Source of the DNA: Kutzneria kofuensis
GTDB taxonomy: Bacteria; Actinomycetota; Actinomycetes; Mycobacteriales; Pseudonocardiaceae
Reading direction: 5' to 3'
NCBI RefSeq assembly: GCF_014203355.1
Contig: NZ_JACHIR010000002.1
Coordinates: 186,001 to 250,000, forward strand
Length of the DNA: 64,000 nt
The stretch's first letter is position 1, and each line of letters begins with the position of its first letter. Below the pieces are notes generated by a model that did not search any database, was not told the DNA's origin, and saw only the letters and a list, made by a program, of their open reading frames with translations. Position numbers and translations under genes: made by a program. Below are positions 23,282 to 30,246 of the stretch, in pieces.

Positions 23282-25399
23282 TCACCCCCGTGACGTGATC
23301 AGCTGCCAGTCCGGGGGCAGGCCGTGCACGTCGGCCTTGTCACCCTCGGCCCGGATGTTCACCGCGGCCGGGCCCAGCCGCAGGTCGTCCAGGCGCACCT
23401 GCCCCCACGCCGCCGGGAGGGCGGGCCGCACGGTCACGGTCCGGCCCGGGACATGGGGCTCCAGCCGCAGGAACGACCGGACGAGCAGCACCGGCGCGGC
23501 GCTGGCCCAGGCCTGCGGCGAGCAGGAGGTCGGGTACGGCACCGGCGGGCTGAACTCGTCCCGGGAGAAACCGCAGAACAGTTCCGGCAGGCGCGCCCCG
23601 AACGAGGCGGCGGCGTCCAGTATCCCGGTGGCCAGCCGCTGGGCCAGCGCGGTCGCGCCGTCCAGGTGCGCGTACCGCATCAGGCCGGCGACCGCGATGG
23701 CCGTGTCGTGCGGCCAGACCGATCCGTTGTGGTAGCTCATCGGGTTGTAGGCGCCCATCGACGTCGCCAGCGTCCGCAGCCCGTAGCCGCTGTCCATGTC
23801 CTTGTCCGCCAACCGTTCGACCAGCACGGCGGCGTGCTCGTCGGGCACGATGCCGGTCCACAGGCAGTGCGCCACGTTGCTGGTCAGGGCATCCACCGGC
23901 CGCTTGCGTCCGTCGAGCGCGACGGCGTACCAGCCGCGGTCGGGCAACCAGAAGCGTTCGGTGAACCGCTGGCGCAGCGCCTCCGCCTCGGCCCGGCAGC
24001 GGGTGGCCGTCGCCGTGTCGTCGAAGGCCTCGGCCAGTTCGGCGCGGGCCAGCAGCGCCGCGTAGACGTAGCCCTGCACCTCGCACAGCGCGACCGGGCT
24101 GTCGGCGAGCCGGCCGGTGGCGTCGTTGACGCCGTCGAAGCTGTCCTTCCAGCCCTGGTTGATCAGGCCGCGGTCGGTGGCCCGGCGGTATTCGACAAAG
24201 CCGTCGCCGTCCCGGTCGCCGTGCTGCCTGATCCAGTTCAACGCCGAGTCGGCGGCCGGCAGCAACGCCCGCACGGTCTCCTCCGGCGCGCCCCAACGCC
24301 AGCATTCCGCCAGCAGCATCACGAACAACGGCGTCGCGTCCACGGTGCCGTAGTAGTGGCTGCCGCCGAGGACCCGCGTGCTGTCCGGGCCCAGCCGCAG
24401 CTCGTGCAGTATGCGGCCGGGCTCCTCCTCGGTGATCGGGTCCACCCGGGTGCCCTGGAGATCGGCCAACGTCTGCAGGGTGCCCAGCCCGAGACCGACG
24501 TCCAGCGGCAGCGCCATCCACGCGGTGAGCAGGCTGTCCCGGCCGAACAGGGTCATGAACCACGGCGCGCCGGCGGCGACGAAGGGCCGGTCGCCGCGGG
24601 TCTGGTCGTGGATCTGCAGCGCACCGAGGTCGCTTTCGGTGCGCTGCAACACCTGCGTGAGCACGGGATCGTCCGCGGTGATCACCGTGCTCGCGTTGCG
24701 CCACGCCTGGATCTTGCGGGCCGGGCCGCTGCTCTCCAGGCCCTCGCCCCGGTGGAACTGGGGCTGTACGCGCCGGTTGGCCAGGGTCGGCTGCGCGACG
24801 ATCTCCGTCGTCCACCGCTGTCCCGCCGGCACGACGATGCGCCAGTTCAGCGCGCCCGGCGTGACCAGTGGATCGGACGACGCGCTCACCGACACCCCGC
24901 GCGAGGCGTTGCCCCGGTCCCGCAGCAGCAGCTCGTCGCCCACCACCGTGACATCGCAGCCGCCGTGCCCGCGGCCCTCCTTGACCGCGAACAGGTCGGC
25001 GAAGTCGGCGTCGACGTGCAGAGTGAGCGTGACCGCGCTGGCCTCGCGGCCGAGGTTCTGCAGCGTGATCGTCTCGCGCAACCCGTCGCCGAGCAGGCGT
25101 TCGCGCACCACGAGCAGGGTGCTGTCGGCGTGCCCGAGCTGGGGTGGGCGGCGCAGGACGAACCGTGCGGCGAACGCCTCCTGGGTGATCACCGACAGCG
25201 GGTGCGGCGGTTGGCCGTCCAGCCGCAGCTCCCACCGCGAGATGACCCGGGCGTCGCGGAAGAACAGGCCGTGCGAACCGCCGGGATGCACGTCGCCGGT
25301 CGCCTCCGACAGGCAGAAGGTGCTGCCCTCGACCAGGGTGACGGCGCCGCCGGCGATCGCCACCGGCTCGGCGGCGTTGAGCGCCTGCGGGGCCGTCAC
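23282..25399 (-). CDS. Glycogen-debranching-enzyme-like protein (amylo-alpha-1,6-glucosidase family)
   Basis: Cytoplasmic protein of 705 residues. The N-terminal debranching-enzyme domain (VEGSTFCLSEATGDVHPGGSHGLFFRDARVISRWELRLDG pattern) covers about residues 15-220. An (alpha/alpha)6 domain follows with AAGAPWFMTLFGRDSLLTAWM, YYGTVDATPLFVMLL and SYHNGSVWPHDTAIA. These are typical of the amylo-alpha-1,6-glucosidase family, which in actinomycetes often sits beside a glycosyltransferase. The GTG start overlaps the stop of the glycosyltransferase gene upstream (GTGA), so the two are co-translated. Transcription probably starts at the CIRCE-controlled promoter near 26.7 kb. Substrate is presumably an alpha-glucan; not shown. 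Confidence 0.87.
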   Translation of the reverse strand: MTAPQALNAAEPVAIAGGAVTLVEGSTFCLSEATGDVHPGGSHGLFFRDARVISRWELRLDGQPPHPLSVITQEAFAARFVLRRPPQLGHADSTLLVVRERLLGDGLRETITLQNLGREASAVTLTLHVDADFADLFAVKEGRGHGGCDVTVVGDELLLRDRGNASRGVSVSASSDPLVTPGALNWRIVVPAGQRWTTEIVAQPTLANRRVQPQFHRGEGLESSGPARKIQAWRNASTVITADDPVLTQVLQRTESDLGALQIHDQTRGDRPFVAAGAPWFMTLFGRDSLLTAWMALPLDVGLGLGTLQTLADLQGTRVDPITEEEPGRILHELRLGPDSTRVLGGSHYYGTVDATPLFVMLLAECWRWGAPEETVRALLPAADSALNWIRQHGDRDGDGFVEYRRATDRGLINQGWKDSFDGVNDATGRLADSPVALCEVQGYVYAALLARAELAEAFDDTATATRCRAEAEALRQRFTERFWLPDRGWYAVALDGRKRPVDALTSNVAHCLWTGIVPDEHAAVLVERLADKDMDSGYGLRTLATSMGAYNPMSYHNGSVWPHDTAIAVAGLMRYAHLDGATALAQRLATGILDAAASFGARLPELFCGFSRDEFSPPVPYPTSCSPQAWASAAPVLLVRSFLRLEPHVPGRTVTVRPALPAAWGQVRLDDLRLGPAAVNIRAEGDKADVHGLPPDWQLITSRG

Positions 25400-26637
25400 G
25401 TCCGCTCCCCGCTGGTCTGCAGGTCGGCTCGGTCGTAGGCGCGGTCGAGGTCGTGGTCCAGCGCCGGGTAGTCACGGCGCAGCTGCTGCAGGGAGCTGGT
25501 GGCGCCGTCGAGGACCGAGCGGTACGCCGCCTCGTACCCGGCGCCGAGACCGTCCACATCGAACAGTCGGGCGACGTGTTCCCGGCACTTCTCGGGCTCG
25601 ATGCCCCGCACCCGTTCCAGTGCCGCCGGCAGCTGTTCCGGGTCGTCCAGCACCAGACCGGTGACGCCGTCGACGACGACCTCGGGCACGGCGCCGGAGC
25701 GCAGCGCGACCACCGGGGTGCCGCAGGCCATCGCCTCGATCATCACCATGCCGAACGGCTCCTCCCACTGGATGGGGAACAGCAGGCAGCGCGCCGACTT
25801 CAGCAGCTCGCGCTTCTGGCGCGCGTCGGCCACGCCGAACACCTCGTCCCGCTCGGTCAGCCGCGGCCGGACCTCACGGTCGAAGTACTCCTTCTCGATC
25901 GGCTCCGCGCACTTGCCCGCCAGCACCAGCGGCAGGCCGGCGGCGTGGGCGGCCTCCAGCGCCAGGTGCGGGGCCTTGTCCGGGTGGAACCGGCCGAGGA
26001 ACAACGCGTAGTCCCGCTTGTCCCGCTGGAACGGGAAGTCCCGCACGCGGACCGCGTTGTGCACCGTCGCGACCCAGTTGAGGTCCGGGGCGAGTTCGCG
26101 CTGCCGGTCGCTGATGGCCACCAGGCTCACGTCGTCGCCGAGTTCGCGGTAGTAGCGGTGCATGTCGGCGTTCACCGGGCCGTGCACGGTCAGCACGGTC
26201 GGCAGGCCCAGCTCCCGGTAGCCGCCGGCGTTGAGAGCGCCGGCGAAGGTGTGGTCGTGCACCACGTCCACGCCCTCGGTGCGGGCCAGCCGCTCGACGG
26301 CGCGCCTGGCGGCCAGGGCGTGCATGACCTCCGGGTACGGCTCGCCGAGGCGCTCGGGCACCGTGCGGTCCCACACCGGCAGGAAGTCGGCCGCCGTGCC
26401 GGGCCGGCCCGCACCGATCAGGGTCACGCGGTGACCTCGTCGGACCAGCGCGTCGGCGAGGTCGGCGACGACGGCCTCGACCCCGCCGTAGGCCTGGGGC
26501 GGGACGTCGAAGTAGGGCGGCACGATCATGGCGATCCGGAGCTGCCCGTCGGGCGTCGCGCCGGTGACGGGGTGGCGCTCGGACGGGCGGCGGACACCGG
26601 GCGTCCGGGATGCGCCAGCGGAAAGCAGGCCGCTCAA
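25396..26637 (-). CDS. Family-4 glycosyltransferase
   Basis: GT4 (GT-B fold) enzyme of 413 residues. The N-terminal half shows IAMIVPPYFDVPPQAYGGVEAVVADLADALVRRGH, and the C-terminal half shows LFLGRFHPDKAPHLALEAA, LVLAGK and the nucleotide-sugar motif WEEPFGMVMIEAMACGTPVVAL (E-x7-E). It transfers a sugar from an activated donor; acceptor unknown. The start is TTG 26637, preceded seven bases upstream by GAGGAGG. A perfect CIRCE element lies 33-59 bases upstream, predicting HrcA repression and heat-shock induction of this gene and the coupled debranching enzyme. Confidence 0.9.
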   Translation of the reverse strand: MSGLLSAGASRTPGVRRPSERHPVTGATPDGQLRIAMIVPPYFDVPPQAYGGVEAVVADLADALVRRGHRVTLIGAGRPGTAADFLPVWDRTVPERLGEPYPEVMHALAARRAVERLARTEGVDVVHDHTFAGALNAGGYRELGLPTVLTVHGPVNADMHRYYRELGDDVSLVAISDRQRELAPDLNWVATVHNAVRVRDFPFQRDKRDYALFLGRFHPDKAPHLALEAAHAAGLPLVLAGKCAEPIEKEYFDREVRPRLTERDEVFGVADARQKRELLKSARCLLFPIQWEEPFGMVMIEAMACGTPVVALRSGAVPEVVVDGVTGLVLDDPEQLPAALERVRGIEPEKCREHVARLFDVDGLGAGYEAAYRSVLDGATSSLQQLRRDYPALDHDLDRAYDRADLQTSGERT

Positions 26638-26669
26638 GAGTTCCTCCTCGAGCTACGAGCGAACCACTG

Positions 26670-26696
26670 TTAGCACTCTCTGCCTTGGAGTGCTAA
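26670..26696. promoter_or_regulatory. CIRCE (HrcA) heat-shock operator
   Basis: TTAGCACTC (26670-26678), a nine-base spacer, GAGTGCTAA (26688-26696): both arms match the CIRCE consensus exactly, and pairing extends one more TG/CA step on each side. On the minus strand TTGCCG lies 17 bases before TTAGCA, so the element may overlap the -10 box. CIRCE normally controls groES/groEL and hrcA-dnaK; no chaperone gene is present here. Confidence 0.93.
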
Positions 26697-26746
26697 CAAG
26701 CGGATCCGTTGCGCGGCAAGAGGTCTGACCGAAATCGTGAAGGTGA

Positions 26747-27055
26747 TCACAGCGCGCCGAGCTGGCCGCGCAGGTCGGCGATCTGGTCGCGGGCGGCGGC
26801 GAGCTCGTCCTCCAGGCCGATAATGCGCGCGGTCGCGGCGAGGGTGTGCCCCTCGTCGAACAGGGCCCGGATCCTGGCCACCAGTTCGAGCTGGCGGCGG
26901 CTGTAGCGGCGATGGCCGCCGCCGGACCGGTGCGGCCGGACCAGCTCGGCGGTGTCCAGGCTCCGCAGGAATGCCTGCTGGACGCCGAGCAGGTCGGCGG
27001 CCTGACCGGTGGTGTAGGCGGGGTAGTCGGCGTCGTCGAGCTTGTCCAGTGCCAC
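26747..27055 (-). CDS. MerR-family regulator
   Basis: Small DNA-binding protein of 102 residues. A MerR-type winged helix (YTTGQAADLLGVQQAFLRSLDTAELVRPHRSGGGHRRYSRRQLELVARIRALFDEG) is followed by a short coiled-coil dimerisation helix (LEDELAAARDQIADLRGQL). The lack of a ligand domain resembles HspR-like or small MerR proteins. GTG 27055 follows GAGGAGG. It lies upstream of the CIRCE-controlled operon on the same strand and could add a second layer of stress control, though no site is recognised. Confidence 0.88.
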   Translation of the reverse strand: MALDKLDDADYPAYTTGQAADLLGVQQAFLRSLDTAELVRPHRSGGGHRRYSRRQLELVARIRALFDEGHTLAATARIIGLEDELAAARDQIADLRGQLGAL

Positions 27056-27119
27056 GCGTGCCTCCTCGCCCCGCCACCTGGGCCCACACGCCCTACTTCA
27101 GGGTAGCTACAGCAAGGGG

Positions 27120-27148
27120 TTGACACAATCTGCAGTGCGCGCTACAAA
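27120..27148 (+). promoter_or_regulatory. Putative promoter of the small unknown gene at 27199
   Basis: TTGACA at 27120-27125, a 17-base spacer, TACAAA at 27143-27148. The ATG at 27199 lies 50 bases downstream. Confidence 0.6.
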
Positions 27149-27198
27149 AAATCCATCGCGGTCAGTACCCCGGTGATGGTGGTCTGGGAGTGATCGAG

Positions 27199-27894
27199 AT
27201 GACGGACGCACACGTTCTCCGTGCCGATGTGGCCGGCCGGCGGTCACAGACGGACAGCAACGGCTTCGCGGAGCTGCTGTGCGCCGAGCCGGCGTGGCTG
27301 CAGGACGAGTTCGCCGCGATCATCACGGCCAACTTCGGCCCGTCCGCCTTCGATCCGGACCTCCCCCCGCCACCGCCGCACCGCGACATCCCGGCGGCGC
27401 CGCGGCCCGGCCGCCGGGAATCCCGCCCGGTCACCTCGACGCTGTCGACCGACGCGGACCGCACGGCCCGACGAGTCGGTGCCCGGGAGCGCTCCCCTCC
27501 GCCGACACGGCGATCGTGGAAGGGCTGTGGTCCGCGCGAGGAGGTGGTGCCCACGGCGGCCGAGAGCCGACCCATGATCAAGGTGTGCTTCCGCTCAGGT
27601 TGGGTCCGAACTGCCCGCCACGGTCGGGGTGACCGCGGCGGGCATTCCCGCGTCGGACAGCCTGGTCACCGTCCCGGTCGACCGGCAGGGAGGACAGCGA
27701 TGAGTTTCGACAAGCCATGGAACGACGTGGCCGACCAGCTGCGGCCGGCCAGGCCCGATCTCGACGAGCCCGATCTCGACGTCGCCGGCGAGGAACCCTC
27801 GGACGACCCGTCGTCGACGCCCGAGGCGGACCCGGCCGATGTCGCCGACCAGCGGCGGGTCGTGCCGCTGCCGGACGACCAGCCGTGGCCATGA
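27199..27894 (+). CDS. Hypothetical protein, possibly composite reading frame
   Basis: Not recognised by function. ATG 27199 follows GGGAG and a good promoter. The first 60 residues (GFAELLCAEPAWLQDEFAAIITANFGPSAFDPD) resemble small actinobacterial proteins of unknown role, and the RRVGARERSPPP stretch near residue 100 also looks like a known type of C-terminus. After that the frame stays open but reads as Arg/Pro/Gly-rich sequence of doubtful coding value until it enters the region that starts again at ATG 27700. Either this is one 231-residue protein, or the first gene is frameshifted and the second is separate. Confidence 0.4.
   Translation: MTDAHVLRADVAGRRSQTDSNGFAELLCAEPAWLQDEFAAIITANFGPSAFDPDLPPPPPHRDIPAAPRPGRRESRPVTSTLSTDADRTARRVGARERSPPPTRRSWKGCGPREEVVPTAAESRPMIKVCFRSGWVRTARHGRGDRGGHSRVGQPGHRPGRPAGRTAMSFDKPWNDVADQLRPARPDLDEPDLDVAGEEPSDDPSSTPEADPADVADQRRVVPLPDDQPWP
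27700..27894 (+). CDS. Small acidic hypothetical protein
   Basis: A 64-residue acidic, Asp/Pro-rich protein (MSFDKPWNDVADQL ... PLPDDQPWP) starting at ATG 27700 with GGGAGGA six bases upstream. Its coding bias is stronger than that of the in-frame sequence before it, which supports an independent start. No domain is recognised. Confidence 0.5.
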   Translation: MSFDKPWNDVADQLRPARPDLDEPDLDVAGEEPSDDPSSTPEADPADVADQRRVVPLPDDQPWP

Positions 27895-27968
27895 CCTCAC
27901 GGCGTTGAGCCCGCGGACCGAGCACGACCTGCCCGGCACGTTGACCACTACCAGTAGCCGCCTCGTGC

Positions 27969-30191
27969 TCAACTCACCACGATTCGGTCGATGTCGGGGG
28001 CCCAACCGCCGGCGTTGGTGATCAGGATGGTGTTGGCGCCGGCCACGAGCGTGAGGGTGGCTGTCACGGAGCCGACGGTGTCCCAGCCGCCGCTGTTCGG
28101 CGTGCCGACAGTGGTCGCCGCGCCGCCGTTCGCGCTGATGGCGATCGACCGGTCCTCGCCGGAGGCGTAGTAGACGGTGATCCTGTGCGCGCCGGCGGTG
28201 GCGGTGACGTTGTTGAACCGCAGGTAGTTCGCGGTGCCGTTGCCGACATAGCCGACCAGGGCTCCTCCCGAGGCTCCGGATGAACTGCGCACGGCGGCCT
28301 GGCCGCCCAGAGTGTTGCCGCCGGCCTCCGCCTCGTACGAGTTGCCTTGTGGCGGCGCGCCCGCGATCTTCCAGTACACCGTGTACCGGGTGTGGTGGGT
28401 CTGGTGGAACGGCAGCAGGGACACCGATCCGGTGCTCGCGGTCGCGGTGAAGCGCAGCGGATTCGCCGAGTCCTGTACCAGCGTGTCCGTCCGCAGCGTG
28501 GGCAGCACGCCGCCGAGGTCGGTGGTGCCGTACTGGCCGGCCAACACCACGGGGCCGTACTTCACCGCACCGACACCGGAGTTGTCGTTGGCCCGCGGGA
28601 AGCTCAACGACGCCGGCAGCGACACGTCGACCACGTCACCGTCGGCCCAGGTGCGGTCGATCGTCGCGTACGTCCCCGGCGTGACGGCCACGCTCGGCGG
28701 CGCCCCGTTGACCCTGATCGTCGCGCCGGAGGTCCAGCTCGGGATTCGGATCTTCAACGCGATGTGGCCGGACCCGCCGATGGTGAGCCGCGTGCTCGAC
28801 GCGCTCGGGAAGGTGGTGTCCTGCTTGACCGTGATCGCGCGGCCCGGCCAGGTCAGCACCGAGGCGGTGAACAGGTTCACGTACAGCGTCTCGCCGGCGT
28901 AGAAGTAGATGCTGTCGGCGAACTTGGTCTGCGACTCCATGCCGGTGCCGTGGTCGCAGGTGAAGTCGCCGTAGTCGTTGGAGTACGTCTTGATGCCGCC
29001 GGCGCGCAGCGGCGTGTAGTAGGTGACGAATCCGTGCGCGGAGGTCGGGTCCTGCTCGCCGAGGATCTGGTTGAGCAGCGCCAGTTCGTAGTAGTCCATC
29101 AGCTCGGCGCGGGTGGGGTCGGTGAAGAACAGCTGTCGGGTCAGCTTGAGCATGTTGTAGGTGTTGCAGACCTCGCACGTGGTGTCCGACAGCTGGCTCG
29201 CGACGGCGTCCGGGGTCTGGAAGTACTCGCCGTTGGAGTTGCCGCCGATCACGTAGCTGTGGTGGGCGGTGACGATGCGCCAGAAGTTGTCCGCGATGTC
29301 GCGGTACCGGGTGGTTCCGCTGGCGTGGTATTCCCGGATCGCCCCGATGATCTTCGGGATCTGGGTGTTGGCGTGGAATCCGGCGAGTCGGTCCTGGTTG
29401 GCCGCGAGCGGGTCCAGGATGCGGGCGTGGTCGAACCGCTGTGCGGTGGTGAGGTGGTCCCGGTTGCCGGTGACCAGGTAGAGATTGGCCAGCACCTCGG
29501 GCATGCCGCCGAACTCGGTGTCCAGCACGGCCTGCATCTGGGCCTGGCTGAGCCGGTCGGTGCGCCACTTCACCCAGCCGGCCATGCCGGTCAGCACCGT
29601 CAGCGCCTGGCTGTTGCCGGCCAGGGTGTACTGGTCCAGCAGGCCGGCCATGATCTTGTGCAGGGTGTAGTACGGCGCCCACACCTGCTGGCCGCTCTCC
29701 AGCCGGTCGAAGAAGCTCTCGGGGTACGCGGACAGGTAGCCGGCGTGGAAACCGGCGTTGGGTGACGCGCTCTGGCAGGCCGCCAGCGAGCTGACCAGGT
29801 AGTCGCCCTTGCTCTTGTAGGTCGTGTCGCCGGTGTTCGCGTACGCCTGAGCCAAGCCGGACATCAGGTGGCCGGTGGAGTGGCCGCGCAGCTCGGTGTT
29901 CGGGCTTTCCCAGCCGCCGCAGGGCTGCGCCGAGCTGGGCAGGCCGACGTTGATCCGGAACATGTGCAGCAGCCGGTCGGGGTCGACGAACCGGAAGTAG
30001 GCCAGCGTGCGGTTCATGTTGTCGAGGAACGGGCTCGCCAGCAGCCGCACCGCGCTGAGCGGGAACGGGTACGCCGACACGCCGACGGGTGTCGGTGCGG
30101 CGGTGGCCGCCTCGGCCTTTGACGCCAGTGCGACACCGGCGGAGACCGCGCCGACGGCTTTGAGCATGGTGCGTCGGTTCAAGGAGTACAT
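27969..30191 (-). CDS. Secreted GH127-like beta-L-arabinofuranosidase with C-terminal CBM35-like domain
   Basis: Exported glycosidase of 740 residues and paralogue of the protein at 12030. A Tat signal (NRRTMLKAVGAVSAGVALASKAEA) precedes the (alpha/alpha)6 domain. Glu340-x-Cys342 (TCEVCNTYNML) matches the zinc-binding Glu-x-Cys of GH127, but the second motif is Cys412-Asp-His-GTGME, again with Asp in place of the second Cys. The last 120 residues (NSYEAEAGGNTLGGQA ... APDIDRIVVS) form a CBM35/CBM6-like sugar-binding module. It is the last gene of the seven-gene minus-strand cluster starting with the ABC transporter and is separated from the preceding gene by a 55-base gap holding a strong stem-loop, so its expression may be partly uncoupled. 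Confidence 0.84.
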   Translation of the reverse strand: MYSLNRRTMLKAVGAVSAGVALASKAEAATAAPTPVGVSAYPFPLSAVRLLASPFLDNMNRTLAYFRFVDPDRLLHMFRINVGLPSSAQPCGGWESPNTELRGHSTGHLMSGLAQAYANTGDTTYKSKGDYLVSSLAACQSASPNAGFHAGYLSAYPESFFDRLESGQQVWAPYYTLHKIMAGLLDQYTLAGNSQALTVLTGMAGWVKWRTDRLSQAQMQAVLDTEFGGMPEVLANLYLVTGNRDHLTTAQRFDHARILDPLAANQDRLAGFHANTQIPKIIGAIREYHASGTTRYRDIADNFWRIVTAHHSYVIGGNSNGEYFQTPDAVASQLSDTTCEVCNTYNMLKLTRQLFFTDPTRAELMDYYELALLNQILGEQDPTSAHGFVTYYTPLRAGGIKTYSNDYGDFTCDHGTGMESQTKFADSIYFYAGETLYVNLFTASVLTWPGRAITVKQDTTFPSASSTRLTIGGSGHIALKIRIPSWTSGATIRVNGAPPSVAVTPGTYATIDRTWADGDVVDVSLPASLSFPRANDNSGVGAVKYGPVVLAGQYGTTDLGGVLPTLRTDTLVQDSANPLRFTATASTGSVSLLPFHQTHHTRYTVYWKIAGAPPQGNSYEAEAGGNTLGGQAAVRSSSGASGGALVGYVGNGTANYLRFNNVTATAGAHRITVYYASGEDRSIAISANGGAATTVGTPNSGGWDTVGSVTATLTLVAGANTILITNAGGWAPDIDRIVVS

Positions 30192-30210
30192 CGTTGGACC
30201 TTTCCCCAGG

Positions 30211-30239
30211 AGCGCCGGTGCGCTTCGCGCACCGGCGCT
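30211..30239. terminator. Intercistronic 13-bp stem-loop
   Basis: Perfect inverted repeat AGCGCCGGTGCGC (30211-30223) / GCGCACCGGCGCT (30227-30239) with a three-base apex. It lies between the stop of the ricin-domain gene and the start of the GH127-like gene. It may attenuate transcription or stabilise the upstream mRNA. A near-identical stem occurs at 44853-44886. Confidence 0.75.
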
Positions 30240-30246
30240 GGTCGGC

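Noticed and set aside
26747-27055. The MerR gene as an HspR heat-shock repressor
   Set aside because: It has the general MerR fold, but no HspR-type inverted repeat (CTTGAGT/ACTCAAG) is seen nearby and dnaK is absent; left as generic MerR.
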